Below the pieces are notes generated by a model. That model searched no databases. It was not told where the DNA came from and saw nothing but the letters and a program-made list of their open reading frames with translations. From Anaeromyxobacter terrae (GTDB lineage Bacteria; Myxococcota; Myxococcia; Myxococcales; Anaeromyxobacteraceae), in the NCBI RefSeq assembly GCF_022690685.1, contig NZ_JALCYY010000053.1, positions 1-33,477 on the forward strand: a DNA stretch of 33,477 nucleotides, written 5' to 3'. Positions 1 through 7,695 of the stretch are shown here, piece by piece (position 1 is the stretch's first letter; every line of letters starts with the position of its first letter). Both the position numbers and the translations under genes were made by a program.

Positions 1-127
1 GGCGATCGAGAGCTACATCGCCATCACGAACGACCAGCCCAAGCCCTTCGTATGGACCAAGTCCGCCGACGAGATCCTCGCCAGCGTTGCGCGTTTCTGC
101 CGGCGGACTTCTGACTCAGGACACTAG
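1..127 (+). pseudogene. IS630-family transposase, C-terminal tail (cut by window edge)
   Basis: Frame 2 reads from the window edge to a TAG at 125-127 and gives a 41-residue tail containing KPFVWTKSADEILASVARFC. That pattern is the usual C-terminus of IS630-type DDE transposases, where a 'KPF-W-T-A--I' block closes the protein. Only the end is visible, so it cannot be said whether the upstream part is intact. The gene converges on the minus-strand RAYT gene and the two overlap by 12 bp (116-127). I see no convincing terminal inverted repeat or TA target duplication just beyond the stop. Confidence 0.7.
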
Positions 128-739
128 TTCCTGCACGGCGGCCGAGAGCTGCTCGCGGAACTCATCCGCGGAGGCGAAGCCCGGCGGGGCCGACAGCTCG
201 AGCTCGACCGTCTCCGGAAGATAGCCCTTGGGGTTGAAGAAATGCTTCGGCCGCCTCGCAGCGAGCGTGGTCCCGATCTGGTCGGGCGAAGTCCAGAGCC
301 CCGGCCACTCCGCGCCGCGCCGGACGAGCCCGGCGGCGACGGGGTTCGCTAGCACGTACGCGGCCTTCGCGAGGACGTCCTGGGCGTCGAGCTGCTCGAC
401 GGCGCTGTAGCTCCCGTCGGTGGCCCAGAACGCCTCGAAGCGGCCGAGCGAGGCGTTCACCGCGCGGGCGACGAGGGAGTCCAGGTACTGCATGAACGCG
501 GGGATCCGCCCGTTGGGATCCGTGACGATGAGATGGGCGTGGTTGGAGAGCACGCACAAGACGTGGACGACGACGCCGTGGCGCTTGGCGGCGAGCGCGA
601 GGACGTAAAGGAAGATCTCGTTGACGATCTTGGACGGGCGAAGGAAGAAGCGTCGCTCCGAGCAGCGCCTGGTGATCAGGTAGACGGTCCCGGGCAAGAC
701 GCGACGAGGTGCGGTCACAGGCGGCGACAAGGCACGCAT
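116..739 (-). CDS. REP-associated tyrosine transposase (RAYT, Y1/IS200-like HUH transposase)
   Basis: The 207-residue product has the organisation of REP-associated Y1 transposases. An N-terminal 'PGTVYLITRRC' strand is followed by the HUH metal-binding motif in 'LSNHAHLIV' (about residues 65-73). A helix then leads to 'AAYVLANPVAAGLV' (about residues 126-139), the signature in which the catalytic tyrosine helix ends. These single-strand transposases cut and bind hairpins in REP sequences and are usually domesticated single genes without IS ends. The ATG is at 737-739, in the loop of a long hairpin described separately. The 3' end overlaps the convergent IS630 tail. The catalytic Tyr was assigned from family pattern, not from an alignment. 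Confidence 0.85.
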   Translation of the reverse strand: MRALSPPVTAPRRVLPGTVYLITRRCSERRFFLRPSKIVNEIFLYVLALAAKRHGVVVHVLCVLSNHAHLIVTDPNGRIPAFMQYLDSLVARAVNASLGRFEAFWATDGSYSAVEQLDAQDVLAKAAYVLANPVAAGLVRRGAEWPGLWTSPDQIGTTLAARRPKHFFNPKGYLPETVELELSAPPGFASADEFREQLSAAVQELVS

Positions 740-752
740 CGTGCCGTCGCCG
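722..752 (-). promoter_or_regulatory. Hairpin enclosing the RAYT start codon
   Basis: On the plus strand cggcgac (722-728), a 2-nt bulge aa, ggcacg (731-736), cat (737-739), cgtgcc (740-745) and gtcgccg (746-752) form a 13-bp stem with a two-base bulge and a three-base loop. The loop is exactly the RAYT start codon on the minus strand. It could block ribosome access, or it could be a REP-like palindrome that the transposase itself recognises. REP hairpins characteristically carry a small bulge. No clear GTAG/GGAG guide tetranucleotide was seen beside it. Confidence 0.55.
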
Positions 753-824
753 AAACGTGTCGTGGAGCACCGTTCGCGAGTCTCGACGGATGGCGAAGGT
801 CCGCGCCTTGGGGCGGGGGTCCGC

Positions 825-923
825 GGATCGGTACTCTCGGTCGGGGCTCCGGATCGGTACTCTCGGTCGGGGCTCCGGCTCCGTACTCTCGGTCGGGGCT
901 CCGGGCTCCGGGCTCCGGGCTCC
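825..923. repeat. Tandem repeat block: 26-mer x3 followed by 7-mer x3
   Basis: A 26-bp unit built around GGTACTCTCGGTCGGGGCTCC-like sequence occurs at 825-850, 851-876 and 877-902. The first two copies are identical and the third differs at about three bases near its start. It runs directly into three heptamers gggctcc (903-923), which copy the end of the 26-mer. The block lies between the RAYT gene and the 3' end of the broken membrane-protein gene and is probably non-coding. Slipped-strand or REP-associated expansion would explain it. Confidence 0.85.
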
Positions 924-927
924 TCTC

Positions 928-1595
928 TTACTTTGCGAGCGCGGCAATGCGTTCGAGCTTGTTCCTGGCACCGGGCGACGCGTCGATGATTGCAGGCGGA
1001 ACCCTGGCCAACAGCTCACTCACGAGCTCGGGGTAGCCGTCGAACAAGAGGCCAGGGACTGGGATGCGGCGCCCGTCCGCATCGATGCGGACCGCCGCCG
1101 CTTACAGCGTGGATTCCTGTCACCTGGAGCCATCCGATGCGCACCATCTCCGCGCGTCCCCTGAACATAAGCAGTCCCTCCGCGTCGACGCTGATGCGGT
1201 CGCGTGTCGTGAGCAGCAACGCCGACGTGAAGAGAGCCGTGACCAACATGACGACGAGACCGGGGACGACGTCGCCCCGCAGGAAAGCCCACGCGCACAG
1301 CGGCCACCCGACGAATGGATATCCAATCGCTAGCGCCATACGTCGCCACGGGGGCATACGGATGACCCTGGCGCCGTCGAGTTCGACTGCTTGCACTCGC
1401 GGCGATACGAAAAAGATCGTGAAAGAAGCCGAGCAGGACCTCGAGCCCAGCGACGAGCGCGAGGAATTCACCCCAGCCAGGCCGGTCCGGTCGTGCTCCG
1501 ACTCCGTTCGCGAAGGCCAGGAAAACCAGGAACGCGGCGGGCATGGCCATCGCTAGCCCGAGCATTGCGAACGGCCGACGATAAGGATCACTCAT
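928..1595 (-). pseudogene. Small membrane protein gene broken by two frameshifts
   Basis: A minus-strand gene starts at ATG 1593-1595 (MSDPYRRPFAMLG). It encodes one hydrophobic segment (MLGLAMAMPAAFLVFLAFA) and continues to about position 1410. There the sensible reading moves to another frame, which carries two more membrane segments and a 'RISVDAEGLLMFRGRAEMVRIGW' strand pattern recalling bacterial PH-like domains. Near 1095-1105 the frame shifts again and the tail (AVRIDADGRR ... LERIAALAK) ends at TAA 928-930. All three pieces have natural composition and join to a protein of about 220 residues. No named family was recognised. The breaks may be real decay or sequencing errors. Confidence 0.7.
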
Positions 1596-1747
1596 GTAAC
1601 GTCCGCGCACCTGCGCCCTCGTCGTGGACTCCGCGTGCCGCCTACACACCTTGTCGAAGCGTATCAGTCTGGTGTGGCCCCTGCCTACGGGTGCACGCGG
1701 ACGCGCCACTTCCGCACGAGAGGGCTCAACTCTCCTGATCACGGCCG

Positions 1748-3847
1748 TCAGGGCGGCCCGAGCCGCAGCCCCGCGGCGAAGCCGAGCCAGGCGTCGCCCC
1801 CGCCGAGCTCGCGCTCGAGCGCGCCACCGAGGCCCGGACGGAAGTCCCCCTCCGCCCAGAACATGCTCACGCTCGGCCCGGCCACGACCGCGGCGTAGGG
1901 CGTGAGCTGCCAGCCGGCGAGCACCCGCGCCGTGGCGAGCACGTTCGCGTCCTCGTCCACCACCTGCTGGCTCAGGAGATCCACGTCCAGGAGGAACCGG
2001 CCGCGCGCGTGGTGCGCGCCGAGCCCGAGGCCCGTCCAGAAGCGCCCGCCGCCGCTCGCGCGCTGCGCGCCTGCGGACAGGATCGTGTGGAACGTGCGGC
2101 TCCCGAGCAGGAGCCCGGTGGAGAGGATCCCGTTCTCGTCGCCCAGCACGAGGAGCTTGTGCTCGCCGTCGCGGACGAACGGCACGAGCCCGAGCGACAC
2201 GCCGTCGAGCCCGTCAGCCACGTTCACGAGCCCGAGCTGCGCCCCGCGGACGTGGCCGGCGACGTTGACGAGCCCGAGCTGGACGCCGCGCACGCCGGCG
2301 CCCACGTTCACGAGGCCGACCTGCGCCCCGAGCACCTCGCCCGAGACGGAGGTGAGCGCGAGCTGCGCGCCAGAGATCGACGAGGAGTAGCTCACGAGCG
2401 CGGACTGGAGCCCGGTCACCGCCCCGGCCGCCCAGCTCACGCCGGAGTGCTGCCAGCCGACGACGTCGCCGCGGACCAGGTTCAGGCCCTGGGTGAGCTG
2501 CACGCCCCGTAGCGACCCGGCCACGTTCGCCACCATCCCGACCTGCACGCCGGTGACCCGGCCGCGCGCCGAGCTCCCGATGTAGGAGAAGAAGCCGCCC
2601 ACCACGTCCTCGTCCGCCCAGAGCACCGGCGCGAGCCCGATCCCGCGCAGCCGCGTCGTCCGCGAGCCGATGAGGCCGAGCTGGAGCCGGTTCACGACGT
2701 AGCGGTCGCCGTTCAGCGACACGGGCGGGAAGATCGAGAGATCCACCGGCACGCGGGCGAGCTCCTCCACCGCGTCGCCGCGCAGCGCCGTCAGCTCCCG
2801 GGGCACCGCGGCGAAGCCGGCGGCGGCGAGCTCGGTCCGGCCGCCCTGCGTGAGCGCGACGCGCGCCTCCACGAGCCGGCCGCCGTCCTCGCGGGAGACC
2901 CGGTAGCCGCCCGGGTCGAGCGCCAGCTCCAGCGGCCGGCCGGCCTGCTTGCGCAGCTCGGCCACGAGCCGCTCGCCCGAGTCGCGCACGAAGAAGCGGC
3001 CCGCGGCCGCGGCCGGCAGGACGAGCGTGGCGCCGGTGCCGCGCAGATCGGTCAGCACCACCTCGCCCGCGCCGACCAGCTGGATGTCCCAGACCGCGTG
3101 CTGCGGACCGCCCCGGGTCCGCTCCGTCCGCGCGAGCGTCTCCTCGAACGCGAACTGGTAGACCTCCGAGAGCGTGACCTTCCCGTCCTGGCTCGAGTCG
3201 GCGGCGCCCCGGAGGCCGGTGACGAGGGCGTGGGTGAAGTACGACGCGCCGACCCGGTCCGACTCCTGGGAGGCCTCGTCGGCGGAGCTCGAGGTGAGGA
3301 TCACCTGGCCGCTCACCCGCGACGAGGCGTCCACCAGGAACGGCGCGGCGCGAGCGCCCCCCTTCCCGCGGGCGAACGAGCCCGAGGAGCACGAGTCGAG
3401 GATGGCGATGCGGATGTCGGCGCCGAGGTCCTCGAGCCACCGCCGGAGCTCGCTGTACGGGACGCGCGCGCCGCGGAGGAGCAGCCCCTCCTCGTCGGAG
3501 TGTCCGGAGTAGTAGAAGAGCACCTCGGTGCGGCCGCCGAGCCGCGCGCGCTTCACCCGAGAGCGAAGCTCCTCGAGGGCCGCGCGCAGCCTCGCCTCTC
3601 CGGGGTCGAGGAGCACGATGGTGTCCTCGCCCGCGACGCCGCCCATCTGCTGCAACACCCGCGCGACCCGCTCCGCGTCGGAGATCGCGTAGCGGAGCCG
3701 CGGGCGGGAGGGGCCCCCGTCGTTCGCCCCCGCCACGATCGCGAGGCGGCGCACCGCCCCGGGCTGCGCGCGCTCGTGCGGCGGCTCCTGCGCGAAGGCG
3801 CCCGCGGCGCAGAGCGCCATGGCGAGCGCGAGGACGGGTCGGGTCAT
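1748..3847 (-). CDS. Secreted caspase-family (C14) protein with C-terminal surface-repeat domain
   Basis: The 699-residue protein begins with a signal peptide (cleavage probably after AFA, residue ~19). A caspase-like peptidase domain covers about residues 34-255, with catalytic His116 in YYSGHSD and Cys153 in ILDSCSSG. An acidic loop 'DSSQDGKVTLSE' (~217-228) is typical of bacterial caspase-like proteins. A short linker region (~265-345) follows. From about 366 a domain begins 'VPVDLSIFPPVSLNGD' and passes into repeats of the form G-x-Q-L-G-L-V-N-V (to ~560), resembling the LA_2272-type surface repeats, then a beta-rich tail. The domain from 366 on is homologous to the gene at 5207-6292. Its ATG overlaps the stop of the anti-sigma gene by 4 bp, so the two are translationally coupled. 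Substrate is unknown. Confidence 0.88.
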   Translation of the reverse strand: MTRPVLALAMALCAAGAFAQEPPHERAQPGAVRRLAIVAGANDGGPSRPRLRYAISDAERVARVLQQMGGVAGEDTIVLLDPGEARLRAALEELRSRVKRARLGGRTEVLFYYSGHSDEEGLLLRGARVPYSELRRWLEDLGADIRIAILDSCSSGSFARGKGGARAAPFLVDASSRVSGQVILTSSSADEASQESDRVGASYFTHALVTGLRGAADSSQDGKVTLSEVYQFAFEETLARTERTRGGPQHAVWDIQLVGAGEVVLTDLRGTGATLVLPAAAAGRFFVRDSGERLVAELRKQAGRPLELALDPGGYRVSREDGGRLVEARVALTQGGRTELAAAGFAAVPRELTALRGDAVEELARVPVDLSIFPPVSLNGDRYVVNRLQLGLIGSRTTRLRGIGLAPVLWADEDVVGGFFSYIGSSARGRVTGVQVGMVANVAGSLRGVQLTQGLNLVRGDVVGWQHSGVSWAAGAVTGLQSALVSYSSSISGAQLALTSVSGEVLGAQVGLVNVGAGVRGVQLGLVNVAGHVRGAQLGLVNVADGLDGVSLGLVPFVRDGEHKLLVLGDENGILSTGLLLGSRTFHTILSAGAQRASGGGRFWTGLGLGAHHARGRFLLDVDLLSQQVVDEDANVLATARVLAGWQLTPYAAVVAGPSVSMFWAEGDFRPGLGGALERELGGGDAWLGFAAGLRLGPP

Positions 3848-4620
3848 CTCGGTTCCTCGGGCTTCCGGAGGAGCAGCGCGTGCTGGTTCAGGCCGGCGGG
3901 GAGCGGCAGCGGATCCTGGCGGGCGCGGCCAGCGGCCGCCAGCCGGCGCGCGGCCTCCACCACGGTCGCGGTGTCGAAGGGCGCGTCCGCGGTCACGAGG
4001 AAGAAACGCTCGAACGCGGGCGCATCATCCAGCAGGTAGGCGTGGGGGAGCGGCACCGCCCCGGACTGGGCGAGCGCGGCGGCCGGACCGCCGTCCTCGG
4101 GCCAGTGGAGCGTGACGATCCCGCGGCCGTCGACCGAGACCACCGCGCCGAACCGCCTGCCCGCCGCCACGTACGAGAGCTGCAGGAGGTCGCCCTCCCG
4201 CGCCACCGCGCCGTCGCGGAGCTCCTCCGCGCCGTCGCCCCCGCGGCTGCGGTGCACCTCGAGGCGCGCGGAGAGGCCCTTGAGGCGCGTGTCCTCGACG
4301 GGCGCGACCGGGCCGGAGACGGCGCGCAGCACGACCACGGAAGCGACCGCGACCGCCGCCGCGACCGGGACGAGCAAGAGCGGCCGGCGAGCGCGCCGCG
4401 GCGCCGGTGCGCCGAGCGCGGCGCGGCGGCGGATCTCCGCGAGGGCCGGACCGGGCGGATGGGCGTCGCGGAAGGCGGCGTCCTCGCGCGCGAGCGCGTG
4501 GAGCCGGCGCTCGCCGCCCTCGGCCGCGAGGCGGCGCCGCACGCGCTCGGCCTCGTCGGGAGGCAGGTCGCCGGCGTGGAGCCGCTCCACCAGGTACTCG
4601 GGAGTGCGATCCGGGCTCAT
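3844..4620 (-). CDS. ActD-like membrane protein, probable anti-sigma factor
   Basis: A 258-residue protein. An N-terminal charged, helical region (1-75, with 'VERLHAGDLPPDEAERVRRRL') could be a zinc-less anti-sigma domain. It is followed by one membrane helix (about 80-101) and an extracytoplasmic domain with 'LKGLSARLEVHRS', 'GDLLQLSYVAAGRRFGAVVSVDGRG' and 'LDDAPAFERFFLVTA'. This last region matches what I remember of myxobacterial proteins annotated 'ActD-like'. It overlaps the sigma-factor gene upstream and the caspase gene downstream by 4 bp each. The position directly after an ECF sigma gene and the topology support an anti-sigma role, which is inference. The extracellular part could sense or receive a signal from the caspase partner. 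Confidence 0.75.
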   Translation of the reverse strand: MSPDRTPEYLVERLHAGDLPPDEAERVRRRLAAEGGERRLHALAREDAAFRDAHPPGPALAEIRRRAALGAPAPRRARRPLLLVPVAAAVAVASVVVLRAVSGPVAPVEDTRLKGLSARLEVHRSRGGDGAEELRDGAVAREGDLLQLSYVAAGRRFGAVVSVDGRGIVTLHWPEDGGPAAALAQSGAVPLPHAYLLDDAPAFERFFLVTADAPFDTATVVEAARRLAAAGRARQDPLPLPAGLNQHALLLRKPEEPR

Positions 4621-5120
4621 CGCTGCACCTCCGTCTCCGAGGCCGCTCCGGCCTGCTCCGCGGCGCGCCGCCGGAGCCCGCCGAGCCGCTTGCGGACCGC
4701 GGCGGCCGTGAGCCCCACCTCGCGCCCGACCTCCTCGAGCGTCAGGCCGTCCACGTAGTGGAGCACCGCCATCACCCGGGTGGACTCCTGCTCGCGCCCG
4801 AGCAGCCGTCCGACGACGAGGCGCGACAGCGAGCGCGCCTCGGGCTCGTCCGCCGCCGCGATGGCGAGGAGCGCCGCCTCGTCCCGGTCCTCCGGCCGGC
4901 GCCGCTCGGTGCGGAGCAGGTTCAGGCAGACGCGGGTGGCGATGCGCAGGAGGAGCGACGCGGGGGCCTCGTCGCGGAGCCGGTCCTCCGCCCGGAGCAG
5001 GTTCACGAACGTGTCGTGCATGGCGTCCACGGCCCTCTCCTCGTCACGCAGGAGGCGGCGGCAGCGGCGCAGGACCATCGGCGCGAGGTCCCGGTAGTAC
5101 GCGTCGACGTCGACCGCCAC
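4617..5120 (-). CDS. ECF-type RNA polymerase sigma factor
   Basis: A 167-residue sigma-70 family protein of ECF size. Region 2 lies at about residues 8-75 ('AVDAMHDTFVNLLRAEDRL' for promoter -10 contact). Region 4 lies at about 110-155, with the helix-turn-helix 'LTLEEVGREVGLTAAAVRKRLGGLRRR'. The start is a GTG at 5118-5120, preceded on the minus strand by a purine-rich ribosome site (ggagagagaggg) at the right distance. It is the first of three translationally coupled genes (sigma, ActD-like, caspase). ECF genes usually autoregulate, so a promoter is expected in 5121-5206 or upstream of the next gene, but no -35/-10 could be assigned with confidence. Confidence 0.93.
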   Translation of the reverse strand: MAVDVDAYYRDLAPMVLRRCRRLLRDEERAVDAMHDTFVNLLRAEDRLRDEAPASLLLRIATRVCLNLLRTERRRPEDRDEAALLAIAAADEPEARSLSRLVVGRLLGREQESTRVMAVLHYVDGLTLEEVGREVGLTAAAVRKRLGGLRRRAAEQAGAASETEVQR

Positions 5121-5206
5121 CCGCTACCCTCTCTCTCCGGCTCGTGGGCCGGACGAGCTTCTACCTCGAACCCTGGTCCGGCCGTGAGCCGCGCCGGAAA
5201 CCGCCG

Positions 5207-6292
5207 TCAGATCCGCACGCCCGCGACGAAGCCCACCCACACGCGCGCGTACCGGCCGCCGCCGAGCTTCCAGCCGAGGTGCAGGTCGGGCTGGTCCTCG
5301 TCCGAGACGAGCACGTTCGCCGTCGGGCCGGCGAGGATCCCCATCCACTCGGTGAGCCGGTAGGCTGCCACCGCGCGGAGGATCCCGAGCACCGCCTCCG
5401 GGGTGCCGTCGAGCGAGACCGCCTGCGCGACGAGATCCAGGTCGAGCGCGAGGCGCTGCGCCGGCTCGAACCCGACGCCGGCGCCGCCGCCCAGGGTGGA
5501 GAGCGTCTTGCCCGATCGCGGCTGCGCGTCCGGCTGCGCGCCGGCGGCGAGGACCCCGTAGGCGCGGCGCCCGCCGAGCCGGACGCCCGCGGCGAGCGGC
5601 GTGAGCTCGGTCGCGTAGAGCTCGAGCTCGTGGCGGCCGCTCCGCACGAGGGCGAGGACGCCCACCGAGCCATCCGCCTCCTCGGCCAGGTTCACGAGCC
5701 CTACCTGCGCGCCGCGCACCCGGCGAGCGACGTTCACGAGCCCGAGCTGCGTCCCCGCCACCTCGCCGCCCACGTTCACGAGCGCGAGCTGCACCCCGCT
5801 CAGCCCGCCGGCGACGTTGACCGCGGCCACCTGCACGCCCTCGAGCCTCCGCGCGAAGTTGGCCGCGCCGCCGAGCTGGACGCCCTCCCCGCCGCCGCGG
5901 ACCACGTTCACGACCTGCGACGCCTGGAGGCCGCGGAGATCGCGCGCCACCGTGGTGACGGTCGCGAGCTGCACGCCGCGCACGACGCCGCCCGCGCTGG
6001 CCGCGGCCCAGGTCACCTGCGCGCCCGAGACGTCCTCGTCGGCGAGGTGCACCGGCGCGAGCGCCAGGCCGCGCAGGACGGTGGAGCGGGCCACCACGCC
6101 GATCGAGAGGTGGTTCTCCACCCGCCCGTCACCGTTCAGGCTGAGGGGCGGGACCAGGGAGAGATCCACCGGGACCTGGCGGAGCGCGGACACGGCCTCC
6201 GCGGAGGGCCCCTGGCCCGGCGTCGCGGCGAGCGCCAGGGCGGGCACGGCCGCGGCGAGCGCGGCGAGGGTGGTGCGAAGCGGGTTCCGCAT
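5207..6292 (-). CDS. Secreted surface-repeat protein (LA_2272-like), paralogue of the caspase protein's C-terminus
   Basis: A 361-residue protein with a signal peptide (MRNPLRTTLAALAAAVPALA, then ALAA). From residue 40 it reads 'VPVDLSLVPPLSLNGDG', almost the same as residue 366 onward in the caspase protein. It then has 'LRGLALAPVHLADEDVSG' and a run of GVQLAxVxxVA / GTQLGLVNVA repeats (about residues 85-225), and ends with a beta-rich region. The repeats suggest a beta-structured surface or outer-membrane fold; function is unknown. It lies 86 bp upstream of the sigma gene on the same strand and probably belongs to the same regulon or operon. The ATG at 6290-6292 faces exbB divergently. Confidence 0.82.
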   Translation of the reverse strand: MRNPLRTTLAALAAAVPALALAATPGQGPSAEAVSALRQVPVDLSLVPPLSLNGDGRVENHLSIGVVARSTVLRGLALAPVHLADEDVSGAQVTWAAASAGGVVRGVQLATVTTVARDLRGLQASQVVNVVRGGGEGVQLGGAANFARRLEGVQVAAVNVAGGLSGVQLALVNVGGEVAGTQLGLVNVARRVRGAQVGLVNLAEEADGSVGVLALVRSGRHELELYATELTPLAAGVRLGGRRAYGVLAAGAQPDAQPRSGKTLSTLGGGAGVGFEPAQRLALDLDLVAQAVSLDGTPEAVLGILRAVAAYRLTEWMGILAGPTANVLVSDEDQPDLHLGWKLGGGRYARVWVGFVAGVRI

Positions 6293-6540
6293 GGGCGTCG
6301 TCCTCCTTCCCGTGGCCGAGGGGCGGTCGGCGGGGTCGGAGGGAGGAACACCGCCACGTGCCGCGTGCGCTACCGCGGCGCGGGCGATTCACATTTCTTC
6401 ACGCTCCGACCAGATCGGGGCAACCTGCGGCCGCCATGCTCCGCGCCGCCTCGGCGAGGGGCGGTAGCGGGATCTCCGCGCCGCGGTGTTCCCTCGCACA
6501 ACACGAGCGCCGCACCTTCGCGGTCAACGGAGCGTCACAC
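6293..6540. promoter_or_regulatory. Divergent promoter region between surface-repeat gene and exbB operon
   Basis: This 248-bp gap separates two divergent transcription units, so it must hold promoters in both directions. It is slightly less GC-rich around 6386-6420 and 6490-6540. No perfect palindrome, Fur-box-like sequence or confident -35/-10 pair was seen by eye. Confidence 0.4.
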
Positions 6541-7239
6541 ATGACGAAGTCCCTCTTCGAGCTCTTCACGCGCGCCGGCGCCGAGTGGGTGATGCTGCTC
6601 CTCGTCGGCCTCTCCGCCGCCTCGGTCACGGTCATCCTCGAGCGGGCCCTGTACTTCGCCCTCCGCCGCCGCACCTCTCCGGACCTCCTCACCCTCCTCA
6701 TGGACGGGCGCCTCGAGGAGGCGCGGGCCCGCATCGAGGGCCGCCGCGGCCTGGAGGCGGAGGTGGCGCGGGCGGCGCTCGACGCCGCCGGCGGCGGCCC
6801 CGCCGCGGTGCAGGAGGCGGTGGCCTGCACCATCGCGGACCGCCGGCTCGGCTACGAGCGAGGGCTCTCCTTTCTCGGCACGCTCGGCAACAACGCCCCC
6901 TTCCTCGGCCTCTTCGGCACGGTGGTCGGGATCATCCGGGCCTTCTCCGACCTCGCGGTGGGCGGCCCGAAGGGCGCCGGTGCGTCGGCGGTGATGTCCG
7001 GCATCTCGGAGGCGCTCGTCGCGACCGCGGTCGGCATCTTCGTGGCCATCCCGGCGGTCGTCGCGTTCAACGGCTTCCAGCGCTGGCTGCGCACGCTCGT
7101 CACGCGCGCCGAGGCGATCGGCCACGCCCTCGCGTCGCACCTCGAGCGCGACGACGTCCGCGCCGCGGCCCGAGCCCGGCTCGACCACGGCAGGCCCGCG
7201 CGGCGCCCCGAGCCCCACGAGTCGAAGGGCGCCGCCTAG
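6541..7239 (+). CDS. exbB: ExbB/TolQ/MotA-family proton channel subunit
   Basis: A 232-residue inner-membrane protein starting at MTKSLFELF. An open frame extends further upstream but has no coding character. It has the three-helix arrangement of the family: helix 1 near residues 15-35, then a cytoplasmic region, then 'GTLGNNAPFLGLFGTVVGIIRAF' and 'ALVATAVGIFVAIPAVVAFN', which form the conserved channel-lining helices with the family's Thr/Gly pattern. With ExbD it uses the proton gradient to drive TonB. It is the first gene of a five-gene plus-strand operon. TolQ is the alternative name, but the neighbours (TonB and a receptor) favour ExbB. Confidence 0.92.
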   Translation: MTKSLFELFTRAGAEWVMLLLVGLSAASVTVILERALYFALRRRTSPDLLTLLMDGRLEEARARIEGRRGLEAEVARAALDAAGGGPAAVQEAVACTIADRRLGYERGLSFLGTLGNNAPFLGLFGTVVGIIRAFSDLAVGGPKGAGASAVMSGISEALVATAVGIFVAIPAVVAFNGFQRWLRTLVTRAEAIGHALASHLERDDVRAAARARLDHGRPARRPEPHESKGAA

Positions 7240-7269
7240 CGGCGGCCGCGAGAGCACCGGAGCCCGACC

Positions 7270-7695
7270 ATGGCCGCCCACTCGAACGGCAGCGACGAGG
7301 CGATCACCGGCATCAACGTGACGCCCCTCGTCGACATCACCCTCGTCCTCCTCATCATCTTCATGGTCACCGCCTCCTACATCGTGAAGGAGAGCATCGA
7401 GGTCGACCTGCCCCGCGCCGCCAGCGGCGGCGAGACCGTCGGCCCGACCCTCGCGTTCGCGCTCGATCGGGACGGGAAGCTCTTCCTGGACGGAAGGCCC
7501 GTCGGCCGCGCCGAGGCCCGCGCCGCCGTCCGCGCGGCGCTCGCGCGGAGCGCCGACGCGCGGGCGCTCATCGGCGCGGACCGGGCCGTGCCTCACGGCG
7601 AGGTGGTGTCCGTGATCGATCTCGTGAAGAGCGAGGGGCTCACCCGCTTCGCGATCCAGATCGAGCACGACGCGTCGGGGGAAGGCGCGCCGTGA
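7270..7695 (+). CDS. exbD: ExbD/TolR-family energy-transducing protein
   Basis: A 141-residue protein with a short cytoplasmic N-terminus and one membrane helix, 'VTPLVDITLVLLIIFMVTA'. That helix contains the conserved proton-carrying aspartate (Asp22). A periplasmic domain (about 45-138) follows, ending 'HGEVVSVIDLVKSEGLTRFAIQ', typical of the family. It works with ExbB as stator and proton path. The gene follows exbB by 30 bp, and its TGA overlaps the GTG start of tonB. Confidence 0.93.
   Translation: MAAHSNGSDEAITGINVTPLVDITLVLLIIFMVTASYIVKESIEVDLPRAASGGETVGPTLAFALDRDGKLFLDGRPVGRAEARAAVRAALARSADARALIGADRAVPHGEVVSVIDLVKSEGLTRFAIQIEHDASGEGAP

Noticed and set aside
825-923. CRISPR array
   Set aside because: Repeats are directly adjacent with no unique spacers; the same applies to the hexamer arrays at 12809 and 33395.
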